Positions 43,901 to 56,580 of a stretch of DNA of 64,000 nt are shown here, piece by piece. Every line of letters begins with the position of its first letter. Within the stretch, counting starts at the first letter, position 1. The position numbers and the translations under genes are program-made. Source of the stretch: Diadema setosum. Taxonomy: Eukaryota > Echinodermata > Echinoidea > Diadematoida > Diadematidae. The notes below the pieces were generated by a model. It did not search any database, was not told the DNA's origin, and was given only the letters and a program-made list of their open reading frames with translations. The stretch is taken from NCBI GenBank assembly GCA_033980235.1, contig CM067067.1, forward strand, positions 7,710,047-7,774,046, written 5' to 3'.

Positions 43901-46900
43901 TAAAAAGCATATCAATAACTGTACAGTACATATGTACCTAGGTACAAATGTACACTGTGAACAAATGCAGTATTGTATCACAATACACGTTAGTGTACAT
44001 ACAAATTGTACTAGGGAACTGTTTCTGTAGTTAAATTCTAACAACATTGTCCTTCGTCTGGGAAATGTTTACATGTAGGATGGTACCTGTCCCTCAGAGA
44101 TAAAATGTTCATATTGATAATATGATCATATCAATGATACTCAAGTGCAGTGTTTTCATAGCTTAATTTTGCGCAGTATTGGAGAAATATGTGGGACCAT
44201 GTACACAGTAGCTTAGAGTTTGAGACTGTAAACAATGCTTTGAATACATATGTAAAACGCATCATACACATTGATAATATAAAATTTTTGAAATGTTTTC
44301 TGTATTTCACAGCAAAAAATGCATCAATCAAAATGCAGTCAAGAACAAGACCTCTGGATGTAAGTATTAACCTTATCCTTAACAGTCAGTATATCGTTAG
44401 CATTTACATGTGCATACAGTGTACATGCACTGTGTGCACACGTGTAGTAAATTTTCTGTTAAATTTATGTATCTATGTCAGTGTAAAGAAATGCGGTTTA
44501 GATGACATATATAACCTTTGATTTTGTGGCTCTGATAGAGTCAGTGCTTCCATTCTTTATCATTTAAAGAATTGGGTCTTTGGGAATAAATTGGTTTTGT
44601 TATTGTTTTGAGCATGTGGGTTTCTGCACAAGCACTTGTGTGATTAACTCTAGATAGCAGGTAAGGATTCTATTTGATTTGGAAAATAAATACATGAGAG
44701 AAAAAAAAAAATGCCCCGAACCTAATATTGAAGATCTGAAATGGCTCAATTTGATGAAGAAATATGACAAGTTACACTGTACCTACTAAAGAAAACAACC
44801 CCACAAATAGAATGAACGTGAGTTTATTTCTTTTTCTTTCACATGATATAACTCAAGAGCTCCTGACATTGCATGTTTTATTCGTGTCAAAGTATCTAAA
44901 TGTGCAATTTTGCTCAAAAGTGGTGTGAGTTCCAAAACATGCATACTCAAAAGGAGATGAGCCCTGAGACAGTATTAAAGCCTGGCAAGAATCACTAAAT
45001 TACACTTGTATTCCCAGCCCAAATTATGTGATAAATTATACATTGTATGAATCTTTTGCTACCAAGTGACAGCTAATGAATGCCCAGTCAGCCATGTGCA
45101 CACCAATCAATGCAACTGCAAATGTTCTGAGTCATGAAACGTGGTATGTGGTATTATGTGTGTACATTGTAATGCACATGTACACATTGTATGTGTTCTG
45201 CTGCATTGTAGGAGTACCGACCAGCGTGTCTGAATGCAGTGCATTTCTGCAGCAGCATTCTGGCCTCTTGAAGCGTGAGGTCAGGCTGGCTGCACATTGG
45301 TAACTCTAAAGGGGTGGGGAGAGTGGGCTTTAGGGGTGGAGCTTTGTCAGGACTGCATCTAGTTTTTCCAACTTATGTAACTCTCCTGGCAGCTTAGAAT
45401 GCCTCGTTTGAACAAATACATGTACTGTACATGTAGGTGATCTTTAAGTTGTTTGTTTACTTACTTTTTTATGCAAAATTATGAAAAGAGGAGAAAAAGA
45501 ATTGGAAACAATAGTGTTCTACTAATATGCCTCTGGGTCACATAAATTATATTGATGAACAAAATGAACAGTGAGATTAGAATTCCAATGTTGACTTTTT
45601 GCCTTTAAAAAGCATGAAAAAGCAAGATATGACAATGTATTTAGGCTGTTGAAGTGACAAGACTCATAAGTAGAAGACAGTAAATCATGCCGTGAGATGA
45701 AAACATTGAGCCATTGAATATGATATTGATATTGAATGTGCCATTTAAACTTAGGCCCTACAGAATCTTTACTTTGATGACAAGTTATTATGCTACTCTG
45801 CATGTTAGGGACACTTTCACATATCCCATCACTTGTATAACATTTCTTAGTTGTTTTGATAACATTGTCATTTATCTGTTTGTCTTCTTTTTTATTTTTT
45901 TTTACGTTTTTGATTATCATTAAAATGTTTTCTGCATGATGACTCAAAATAGTTTGCCAGAGTGTTGTTGGCTTCTCTCCTCATTGCGTGTGGCACAATG
46001 GTAAATAGATAAACCCTCTGAAATTATTGCTCCCAATTTCCCGATCTATTTTTACATGTATGTTTGTCACCTTATTGATTGCAGCAAAGTATGACTGGAC
46101 AGGAGTATGAGCTGACGAGAGGTGGAACTGTGGCAAGACAGAAAAAGATTGGACATCGTAGAGTGGATACATATGGCGAGACTACATATAAAAAGGTATG
46201 TCTTGGCTATCTGATAGAGCCTACAGTATGACTTAAAAAGAAGAGGGAAAAAGGCAAATAATGCACTTTGACCTTAAAAATGTAATATAGAAGACAAGAG
46301 TTGCATATTGATATTCACTTCATCAGTCTCGGCATATTCTCAAAAGGTCGCATTTCTCGTGTTGATCTGCAGCTGACAGTGGGCATGGAAGTATACTGTA
46401 TCATAAGAAATGTCAATGTAACTGGTTTTCTGAAATGTTTGTTTTTTATTAGAATACACAAAATTTCAATGTTTTGCCAAAGGATACCATTAATATGGAA
46501 ACAGAATAAATTCAGTGCTTTCTTAGAGAACATTTTCAAATGTCTGTGGCACTGTAAAAGTGTATAACAAATGCACCATTGTAAATTGGTATCAGACATA
46601 TTGCATGAGCAAGCTAAACACTATCAGAAAGCTTCTACCATGTAGTCAGTATTAAAATGGGAAAGTGGAAAGGTATTTGGTGTTGTGACACTCCTACTCA
46701 AGTTGTCCACCCTATTTTTGTGACCTGTATTTTAGCCTGAAAAGGTTTTGCCTTTACTCTGAGATTTATTTCTGATCAGGGAGGGACATTGGCCATCATT
46801 TAAAAAAAGAAAAAAGAAAAGAAAAAAAAAATCAATTACTCTGTACATGTAAATTTACAGGGTCCACATTTTTCACTTAGCCTCATTATCAGTCATATGT

Positions 46901-49900
46901 ATCAGTGTAGGATGTCATGATACGAATGCAAGAAAAAACTCCCCTATCAGTCTGGGCATCTCGATGGTCTCAATCCAGCGGAGGGGTTGCCTGCATAGAG
47001 GTCATCTGTGATGCAGAGCACTGCCAGGACATCAGACACTTTCCACATCCATGGAAAAGTGATTTAATCTGTACCATCAGCCTCGGAACGTCACGGGGAA
47101 AACAGAGATGGCATCAGTGCTCTGTTTTATTTTGTGCCTTGAAGATAATAATGCATGATGTACACAGTGCCATATTCAAACAAGGTTACAGGCATACTGT
47201 GATTGCACAGATTTGCACTGGTACCATGCTCTTGCTTTGTTTGCATACATTTTCTTGAAACAAATTGGAAATAGATGCATGCAAGCCCTACTGTCACCCA
47301 TGTTGAGGGTATCCTACGCTACATTTTTGATGGTTGATTGACTTTGTTACACTTTGAAGCAGCCAGACTATTTGCTTAGGGGAAAAAAAGAAAGCAGAAC
47401 ATGAAAGTTCATGCTGTACTGTTAGATGAGAGTCCAAGTGCTGGTCATACTGCAGTGACCTTGTTGATTAAATCGCCAAGTGACAATGGTGTTCTCTTTC
47501 GCCAGACCTCGTCGTCCACCCTTATGGCCGCAATCCAGCTTGGCATTGGTCACTCTGTCGGTGGACTGTCGGCCAAAAAGGACCAAAGGGAGCGTGATGT
47601 CCTGCTGCAAGACTTTACTGTCGTGGAAAGTGTCTTTTTCCCAAGGTAAGAATTAGCATCCGTAACAGACCAGATATGTTGCGATACTTCTCTTCATACT
47701 AGTCGTAGACTAAATGTATACAGTGTAAATGTGCACATGACCAAATTTTTAGTGAAATCTTGACACCCTCTATGTCCCAATACTGTGATTCACCTGCTAT
47801 GCTTGTGTTATCAGAAGCATGCAAAAACAAGAAGGATGGTTGTGATTGTATTAGTGCAGTGCAGCATGTGTGGTACCCCGTACTTGGTGTTTGAAATGAT
47901 AGTGAAATTAGGTATAGAAATTAATTTGTGACAGTAATCAGATTTCTCCCTGCTGGCTCACCTGTGAGTTCATCAGGTAATGAAAGGATAGAGTCAGGGT
48001 GACAGGGGTATCAGGGTGTGATTGATTGTTTTAGAGAAAGTTCAGATGATTTTATATACTGGTACCTTCCCTACAGCACTGAAGCAAAAGCTGTCTTGTT
48101 TCAGGCTGTGTCATGAAACTCCCTTTCTCAAGTCTAGGTAGTGTGGTTTCCACATAACACAGTTGTAGCTCTCTAGGGAGAATTATTAACCCCAGGGTAA
48201 TGCCTATTAGCAGTTTTGGAATGTTCTATTCAAATGATATTCTTCAGGAAGTCATTGTACTTGATTTTAATACTGAAGTTCAAATGGTCATCACTTCTGA
48301 AATACTTGAAGTGACTTGTCTTTTACAAAAATGTTGAAAGTCTTTTCTTGAAACTTTTTTTTTTTTTTGGTGTAAAGAGGTTAATCTCTCTGTAAAAGAG
48401 AATAGCATGAAAAATCTGAATGTAATAATTGCATGAACATTAGTTTTAACAGTTTTACATCTCTGTGTAGAATATTAGTTTTTAGCTACCATGAACCTGT
48501 CTGTGTGAAGACCACTCAGTAAAGTTTTGTTTTGTTTTTTTTTTTCTCAAGCATACAATGTAAGGAACATGAACTATTGTTTACAAATTAGAAAGTACAT
48601 GTCAGCTGAGCTAGGGGAGGTGGTGAAAACAGGATATTTGTCTGTGATCCCAAGTCACTGCATGAATTCAGTCTTTATGAAAAAATGGATGGCATGATTG
48701 AGGCAAGCAGAGTAATACAAAAAAAAAAAGAAAAAAGAGAAGAAATTCTCCCATTTGTTTGTATGAGCATTTGCACAAGGGCCCCATATTTTTCATTACT
48801 GCCAAGATTCTACTGAGATTACTTTCCTGACAGTGAGTTCTACACTGTAGTTGCCCAACTACCGGCGGTTGAGTAGGTTTGTCGTGCCCCAGCAAGCCGG
48901 TCATTTTCAGAGCTTGCATGTGAGCCGAGTTCCATGGGATACGACCCTGTTGCTGCAGAATTAGTAACACCTGATGGGTCACGCCATGCCTTGTGATCAT
49001 GACAGTGGGAAGGGTCATCATGGGATGTGGTCATGTGACTCCATGGTTGAAGAACCACCCGAGAACAAAGCCTAGTCAGTTGGTTCTTGTAGAATTGCGG
49101 ACATGCAACAGAACAAAGTTTTATTTGGCGTAGATTTTCTTTTAACGCAATTTGTATGCTGGAGATGCGTTAATCAAGCATGCACGTTGTACATATATAC
49201 AAATTGTAATGTGGTGAAATGACTCTGTGGTTGGTACCATCAAACATGCAGAATGGTGAACAAGTGTGACATAGACCTAAGCTCATGGAAAGTGTTAATT
49301 GGGTTTATTAGCTTCATGTAGGCCTTTGCATCGCCTGGGATAAGGAAGAGATTATCAAGGAAGACTGTACAGGGTCAGTGAAAGAGTACTGTAGAGTACA
49401 GTATGATCAGTGTTGATGGAAACTGGTACCAGTATGTCTGATTGTGTGCTTGCATTTGTATCATACATAGTGTATGATAAATTGTACATGTAAGTATTTG
49501 CCAATATTACACAGCTGTACTCATAATTTTGCCATGATAGGTACACAAAAGAATCCAGTCAGTTCCATAACAACAAGATATCAGGCTTTTACTTAAAAAA
49601 AAAGAAAGAAAGAAAGAAAGAAAGAAAGAAGAATGAAGAAACAAAACAATTGTGCAGTACCTCTTCGGCAGAAAGACTGCCATTATCATTAATTATTTTT
49701 TGTTTTTGGTAAGGCATATGTCATACAAATACAGTGTGAATAAAGTATTCAGAGAAATATTTACATAGAATGATACCATGAGTATACTACTAATGTACAT
49801 ATGTTTCATTTTGATATGAAAGTTAAAGAAGAAAAGCTCTATTATACTGTAGCTGTAGAGATATGTATGTGTACATGTTTCCACTTATCTTCAGAATTAA

Positions 49901-52719
49901 AGAACAAATCACTGACAGTGTGCACACGTGAAAATTTACTGTTCAAAATGGCATCTTTATGCAAGGAGTAAATTCTCACTGAGTAATTCATCTAAACTAT
50001 AATTCATCTCTCCTGCAACTTTGGAATGTATTGCTGTTGATGTAACCGGTGTGCAGTTCAGATTTCCCTCTTGCATTCCAGCCAATGAAGTTTAATACTG
50101 TAGTACAATGCAAGATTTGTACTGTATTTTGTGTGATGCCTTTTCAGCAGTAGTTAAAATTTACAGCATTGCAAATAGCAGTGGGAAATAACACCATGAA
50201 TTGATCTAGCCACACATGTAATCACTAAAATATTTGTGTAATATTCAATGAACCCAGCCCAGTTTTGTTATTTTTATTTTGTCTTACCAATAAGCCCTAC
50301 CATGTGGGTATACATGTAATACAGTGTACAATATACAACATGTACAATGGCACTGCAATGCAAACTAGTGCAATAGGACATACATTGTACGCCCGTACAA
50401 TGTACAGAATATGATGAGTAACCAGACTTAACATAAATCTGGTTGATTTTGAAGCAAGTGGTTTAATAGCAATATGTGATGCCCTACATGTGTTATGATC
50501 AATGGGATTAATGAATGTACTTACATGTACCCTCATGTCTGAGTGAGATAGAAGCTGGACCTGACTGCTCCTGGTTTTAAAATAAGGAATCACATAATTC
50601 ATTGGAAAGCTTTAATTTGTTTGTAGAGTATCAGAGCTCTTGTCGTTGGTCAGATGATTTAATATAGATCATGTGGTTTACTACCTGTTCTAGACTGCTT
50701 ACACTTCTTCCTTGAAGTATCACATTCAAAGGTTGGGCAAGTTGAGATATAGATTGCTTCTGAATGCTGCAGAATTTGAAATCATAACTGTTTCAGCATG
50801 AAGGTGTATTTGGTGAACGCTGGATATTGATATTACAGGTCGTGTTTGTAAAATTGATGGGGAAGAAATTTATCAAATAATGCCTAAGTTGTATTATGTC
50901 AAGATTGTTCATTTTACCAACACTATAGTTTGACAGTGAAATTTCTAAGTCATATTTATATTTATAATTATATTGAAGAGTACATTTCCTTATAGATATC
51001 TAATACTCCTACTTGTGTATATGCTTTACTTGGGACAACATTGTCTTCCTTCAAAAAATCCTTTTAATGTCATACCACGTACTTGTACTTCCTCCTCCAA
51101 ATAGTTTTGGTTCCTTTTTACCTGCAGTTGCCATGGCAACCCAGGGGGTAAACAGCAATGAACCTGGTTTGAATAACACCACAGATACAAGTTGGTAACA
51201 TCTGCATGTATCAGGTTGGCTTTTGATGCTAAGAAAAACATATGTTGTTATTTGTATCATATTGGTATATTGATATACAGATGTATATGGAAATTGATTT
51301 GCCTTTGTGTTGACATATGAGACCAATAAGTATTCACTTTCCCCCTGCACTGAATCTAATGTATTTAACCTACAGTGTATCTTCTGAAGCTATAATTAAC
51401 ACATTTGATTGATTGAATTTGACACATTTTCATTAGTATGCCAAGATTTTTTTATAGTATTTCATCTCCACTTACATATATGTACCTTGAGGTGTGGTGT
51501 TAGGTTAAAAAAAAAAAAATGGAAAAAAGTTAGATGCTTGCTAATGACAGTAAGCAATGAGAGGGACATTGTAGTACAGTGTACCACCCTGTATGTGGAA
51601 CAGAGTATGTTTTTCCCTGCTTTGATGAGACTGGACACTCCTATTGTACACCACACAATGTATGCCTACTTCTCTCATGTTTGCATAGAATCTGTTATTT
51701 TTATTAAATGTAAATGTGTTATTTTCATTAAATGTGAGTGTGTTATTTGCAGCAATTTTGGTCAGATCTTGTGTATTTTCATAGAATAGTGCATTGAGCA
51801 GTTTCTCTATTAAAGGGGTTACCATTTGAATATACTGTGTGTGAAATTGCTTTAACTAAATTATTGTATATTTACTATTTTTATTGGTTAGGTCCCACAT
51901 AAGCACACCTGCATGTTTTTCTGTCTGAGATCTAAGAAATAAAGGACATTGCCATCATTTCAATAAACTGTAATATTACAAATGTAAATGAGCAGTGAAA
52001 TTGAAGAAAATACAGACTCTGTCAAATACCTTTTAATAAGGCATACATTCATGCAATTTCACAATATGCAGTGGTGTTCTCAGCTTGAAAAAGAAAGGAT
52101 GGGATAGAAATTTCTGTTATTGCAAAGTTGTAGGACAATTTTTTTATATGAACAAGTAAATATGAAAATTGAAAATTGATTGTAATTGGGTAACTCACCT
52201 GCTCTAAATGAGCAAATGACCTCCAGAATCAGATACATTTTTTTTTATTGTTTCTTTTTTTATTGGAGAAAATGAGAATTTACACAGATCTTGCTTGTGA
52301 ACCCCTTTATGAATAAAGTATTGAGTGTAGTAAAGATATCTTTTATACCAAAATGCAAAGTATGCACATATTGAATGGCAGTTTGAGTAGAATCCAGACA
52401 CAGCTACATTTGTACGCATTGAGACTATTTGCTAATCACTAAAAAGCTCCAAATGTAATCCCAGTTGCATTGCACAAAAATGTGAATTGACCAAAACAAA
52501 ATAAGCATGCCAGTCTGTGACTCACTCATTGCAGTGTATTGGGCCAGCTTATCTGGCGCAAAACAGGGGTGTGTCTGGCTTTGCACAGAGATCTGTGGGT
52601 CCATGACAGAGTGCCATGTACCATATGTAGGCCAGTGCAAATATGGCATAGATTTCAGAATGAGATTTGCAGGTATAGTGTTTTTGTGCAATACATGTAC
52701 ATGAGAAAGTCTTCTTGTC

Positions 52720-52776
<57 letters not shown>

Positions 52777-55372
52777 TTTGTATGTACTATGTGTGCATAC
52801 ATGTAATCCTAGATATCAACTGAATGTGATTATTTTGTATTAATCTATATTTGTCATTAAAATTTTATTCAAATACATTCATTCACTTTGATATACTGTA
52901 AAACAAAGATATTTATGTTTTTATTTTCCTATATATGCTTCTCCCTTGATGCTTGATCCAAGAAACAAACAAACAAATAATTCACATCAAGAAGAGAATG
53001 AAGGGCAAGACTTTTAACATTTTGTCTAAAAGAGAAATGAAAACTTGACAAGCTTGTTCCATGGAGCTACTACAAACCATGCTTGTCCTCATTATAATTA
53101 TGAAATGTGAATGCAGCATTGAGCTTTTAAAGAAAAGCTACAATGTACCCCAAGGAGACAGATCACAAATTACAAGTCCATGTACTATGTATGTGAATGA
53201 GTTGCCCCCTGATGTTGCAGATTCAATAACAGTGTCAAACATTTGACAGCAATGTTAGTGCTTTGTCTGCATAACTGGAAAATAGTTGAAGAATGAAGTA
53301 CAGATCAGTTACATGTATTGTATACTGATTTCATGACAGAAAAGTGGATATGCGTGTACATGTATTGTATGTTGCTGGTGGAGAAATTGGCTGGACATAG
53401 TTTGAATAATGAGGGTTACACTTCCATTCCATTATCTGGAATGGCTTGTTTATACCATGGCCGGTAATCCTGCCGATCAATGGTCCAGAACTGACTCTTG
53501 TGGTCCAAATATAGCATTTCAGTCATGCCCAGTGGCTGACCGCTTTGTTGCTATTTAAACACTGTGAAGGGTCAAGATGTCCAGTTGGATTCATCGTGTT
53601 ACAAGCAGTGTTATAGTGTACAACTTTTACTCTGTGAATCTTTGTAGGGTTAATTGCTGTACAGTGCTGAACAAGCTATAAGTTATACCTAATAAATGAA
53701 AGTGTAAATTTCTATTTTAAAGCTTTTGTAGTAATGAACACACTCACACACCCATACAGTGTATGTGTACATGTGTGTCTAATTGTGTATGTATCAGCAT
53801 CTGTACAATGTATGTGTGGATAAAGAAATATGGAGAGAGAGATTGATAGAATGAATGAAAAGCTCAAGTTTTGATCTGGATGGTTTCATCAGAGAACATG
53901 CTTTAATAATAATAATTCACAATACTTACAGAATTATAGCACATTATCACGTTTATAAATGTCTCTAAGCGCTAGCATAGCTTTAGCTTTAGCTTTAATC
54001 CTGAGCCATCTTTTGCATAGAGTCCATTTCTTGAAATAAGTTCACATTATCAGTGAAATCGTAAAATGTATATCATTATAACAAAATAATCATGTTATGA
54101 CCATATCATTCAAAGGGAAATGTTTCCAATTTGAAGCATGCACATACCACATGTACTGTATACGCCAAATATGTCGTGAGGTTTTTATTTTGGGGAATTT
54201 TGCCAGTAGGATGCTAATTAAAAAAAGGCACAAAAATATTAATTCTGAGCCTATCATGAATGTGACGTGCATGCATACACTTCAGTACGCTAAATTGTCA
54301 GGAAGTCCCGATTCGCGAAAAATTTGGAACCTGTACTGAATACCTGTGCATAGTCTTTGCATGCCATTTGCTTTGGACAGTTTTTGATAGAATTTTATGC
54401 CTGGATAGGCTGCAATTGTCGTTTAGCTGTGGGAAATTACATAGGTGTAGGTATATCGCTTAGCTGTGAATGCAAGTGATTGTTTGATTTACTCTGTACT
54501 GTGAACACTGTATTGGTCTAGTATTTATCAGCCAGACTTGTATTCAAGCTTCATTAAACTTTGATGTTTTTGTAGGGAATGTAGGACTACAGGCATCCTT
54601 GCAGGTACACTCAATAGCTTGCATGTTGTTTGTGAAATGGTGCTATTATTACTGTTGCAGTCAGTACAAACTTTATCTTGAAATACTGATGCATTGTATT
54701 GATGTTTCCAGCTGATGTACATGTACCATTGATGTCTTGATGCATATATTAACGATATGTTTGGTGTTTTTATTTCAAAATCATTTGTGTTTGGCCAAGA
54801 AATTTGAACCATAAACTTTTAAAGCACTAGCTAGCTACATGTACACGCTGTGTTTCAGACTAATGATTGGCTTAATGGGTTGATAGGCATTCGATTTGTA
54901 TGAATTTGTTTTTTATTGAGTGTAAACAATGCCAGATATGATGCAAATTGATGACATTTTATATTGAAAAGACTTGGGATAGGTCATAGTGCCTTTGCCA
55001 GATATGCAATATTTATCTTTACAATGATTATTAAAGGTAACACAACTTCAGGTTATACGCATTCAAATATAAATGCAAGTTTAAGTGAGCAAGTGTTAGA
55101 AGGAAACACTAAAATTCATATAGAGTCATTAAATTGCATCATTTCAAAAAACAGTGCTATATTCTTGTACCTTTAATGTTTTAAATTTCCAGTACATGCT
55201 GTGGATTTTATGCTATTCTTCTTTTTTGTTCTCTTCCTCTCCCTCTGTGAATAGTGAAGGGAGCAACATCACACCGGCCCACTCCTACCCAGAATTCCGA
55301 TTCAAGACATACGCTCCAATTGCATTTAGGTACTTCAGGCAGCTCTTCGGCATTCAACCAGATGATTTCCTG
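36889..55372 (+). CDS. PIP5K1: Type I phosphatidylinositol 4-phosphate 5-kinase, 5' part only
   Basis: PIP5K1 enzymes phosphorylate PI(4)P to PI(4,5)P2 at the plasma membrane and related sites. Coding exons: 36889-36955, 44313-44359, 46085-46195, 47506-47645 and 55255-55372, joining in phase with GT-AG introns for 161 codons. The N-terminus [20 protein letters not shown] is charged and not conserved. The family signature starts at residues 58-75 with KKIGHRRVD and GETTYKK, then [32 protein letters not shown] and [19 protein letters not shown]. It stops at the exon ending GIQPDDFL. The nucleotide-binding loop, catalytic residues and activation loop are not in the window. Residues 99-104 are slightly longer than the vertebrate form. 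Which paralog (A, B or C) it matches cannot be said; an invertebrate may have one. Confidence 0.93.
36956..38950 (+). other. PIP5K1 intron 1, first part, with (CA)n and (ATA)n repeats
   Basis: The first kilobase is CpG-containing. A (CA)n run lies near 38019-38045 and a long (ATA)n-type tract at about 38164-38398. The segment 38460-38680 is again CpG-rich and ends in AAATTCAG followed by the donor-like GTACGA, so it could be an alternative untranslated first exon; this is only a possibility. Confidence 0.4.
38951..39533. mobile_element. Possible inverted-repeat element with AAAACGTCCCCGGG repeats
   Basis: Three AACGTCCCC-containing motifs lie at about 38953-39006 (for example GGTCAAAACGTCCCCG), and on the opposite strand two copies lie at about 39486-39533 (GACCCGAGGACGTTTT, GGGCCCAGGGACGTTTTCC). 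The layout suggests an element with repeated subterminal sites at both ends. The exact ends and any target duplication are unclear. Confidence 0.5.
39969..41453. mobile_element. 1.48-kb non-autonomous element with GTGACCCGCTAC ends
   Basis: The ends are GTGACCCGCTACAACAAAAT and ATTTTGTTGTAGCGGGTCAC; the arms run about 33 bp, with CCTAAAGTCG and CGACTTTAGG at the inner end. It sits inside a family A MITE, with a 4-bp ATAT duplication, and is itself interrupted by the element at 40295-41023. No transposase frame was found. Confidence 0.8.
40295..41023. mobile_element. About 730-bp element nested inside the GTGACCC element (Harbinger-like)
   Basis: The left end is GGCCAAAAAAAAAAATTGTT, continuing GCATTGGCGTAAC; the right end is GTTACGCCAAGG, continuing CAACAATTTC to TTTTGGCC. 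The inverted ends of about 35 bp differ slightly in A/T run length. TAA lies on both outer sides, consistent with the TWA duplication of PIF/Harbinger elements; the superfamily is inference. Inside there is a poly-A run at about 40929-40956 and CCGCCCGACCGACCC. No transposase. Confidence 0.65.
52722..52775. repeat. (GT)n microsatellite
   Basis: About 27 GT units in PIP5K1 intron 4. Confidence 0.95.
54154..54332. mobile_element. Decayed family A MITE
   Basis: It starts TACTGTATACGCCAAATATG like the copy at 6746 and continues with the same interior order (ACAAAAATATTAATTCTGAG, AATGTGACGTGCATG, AGGAAGTCCCGATTCGCGAA). The right terminal repeat is missing. It lies in PIP5K1 intron 4. Confidence 0.75.
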
Positions 55373-55503
55373 GTAAGTGTCATCACTCAAGGGCTTGTTT
55401 CTCCCCATCCCCTCGCTGTCTCTCACTTTCAGTGTCCTAAGCCAAAGTATAGTAAGAATTGATCATGAGATGGAATACATTCTCATCCCATTAGCTACCT
55501 TTT

Positions 55504-56580
55504 TAGCTCACCTGAGCCAAAGGCTCAAGTGAGCTATTGCGATCGCCCTTCGTCCGGCGTCCGCCGTGCGTCGTGCGTCGTCCGTCGTGCGTAAACTTTT
55601 ACATTTTTATCTTCTTCTTGAAAACCCCAAGACCGATTTTCATCAAACTTGGCAGGTAGCATCCCTAGGGGGTTAGGAACTCAATTTGTTAAAATGGGCA
55701 CCATGCCCCACCCAGGGGGCCCCCAGGGGGGCCCAAACCCCCCAAAATTAAGGAATCTGTAAAAATCTTCTTCTCTAGAAGCAGAAGTGATAGAGCTAAG
55801 CTAATACTATGAGTTAGTACATTGATGACTGTAGTTTCAAGTTTGTTCATGGCAGAATCAGGGGTGCCCCCCTTGGGACCCAGGGGAGGGGGGTGGGGAG
55901 GGGTCCTAATGGGGCCTAAATTATACATTTTCATCTTCTTCTTGAGAACCCCATGACCAATTTTCACCAAACTTGGCAGGTAGCATCCCTAGGGGGTTAG
56001 GATCTCAATTTGTTAAAATGGGCACTATGCCCCACCCAGGGGCCCCAGGGGGGGGGGGGGGGGGGCAAACACCCCAAAATGAAGGAATCTTTACAAATCT
56101 TCTCTAGAATCAGAAGTTATAGAGCTAAGATAATACTATGAGTGAGTACATTAATGACTGTAGTTTCAAGTTTGTTCATAGCAAATCCAGGGGTGCCCCT
56201 CTTGGGGGCGGGGGGGGGGGGGGGGGGGGGGGGGGGTTTGGGAAGGTCCAAATGGGGGCCTGAATTGTACATTTTCATCTTCTTCCTGAAAACCTCATGA
56301 TGGATTTTCGTCAAACTTGGCAGGTAGCATCCCTAGGGGGTCAGGATCTCAATTTATCAAAATGGGCACCATGCCCCACCCAGAGGACCCCAGGGGGCCC
56401 CCAATCCCCCCAAATTAAGGAATCTTTAAAAATTTCGGCCCTTATTGTACAGTTTCATCTTCTACTTGAGAAGCCTGGTCAAATTTTAGTAGAGCTGTGA
56501 ATAATTTAGATTAGTGACTGTGTGAAAGGTGAACTTGCGATACTCAGGTGAGCGCCAGACCCGCGGGTCTCTTGTTATCT
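55504..56580 (+). mobile_element. Helentron/HINE-like element with 3.5 internal tandem repeats
   Basis: It begins with a 33-bp hairpin at 55504-55536 (TAGCTCACCTGAGCC, AAA, GGCTCAAGTGAGCTA). After a CGTC/CGTG-rich stretch there are repeat units starting CTTCTTCTTG at 55611 and 55935, at 56279 (CTTCTTCCTG), and a shortened one near 56459. Each holds CATCAAACTTGGCAGGTAGC-like sequence, CCTAGGGGG and GGGCACCATGCCCCACCCAG. G-runs at about 56048-56064 and 56208-56236 have expanded. The end has ACTCAGGTGAGC (56542-56553), inverted to the start, then a perfect palindrome AGACCCGCGGGTCT (56557-56570). A subterminal inverted repeat, central tandem units and a 3' palindrome are the layout of HINE elements. 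No Rep/helicase is present. It lies in PIP5K1 intron 5. Confidence 0.7.

Larger units (their letters stand above)
41477..55254 (+). other. PIP5K1 introns 1 (end) to 4, mostly unrecognised
   Basis: Apart from the exons and listed repeats, this is AT-rich intron sequence with frequent TACATGTA/TGTACA words. It has small repeats such as (GAAA)n near 49603-49630 and a (GT)n run at 52722-52775. Intron 4 alone (47646-55254) spans 7.6 kb. I see no RNA gene and no further exon I can support. Confidence 0.5.

Noticed and set aside
45209..45301. Possible extra PIP5K1 exon between ATTGTAG and GTAACT
   Set aside because: The required phase from exon 2 gives an in-frame stop, and exon 2 joins exon 3 cleanly in phase 0.
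46917..47258. 113-aa plus-strand ORF in PIP5K1 intron 3
   Set aside because: No recognisable domain, no splice or homology support, within a known intron.
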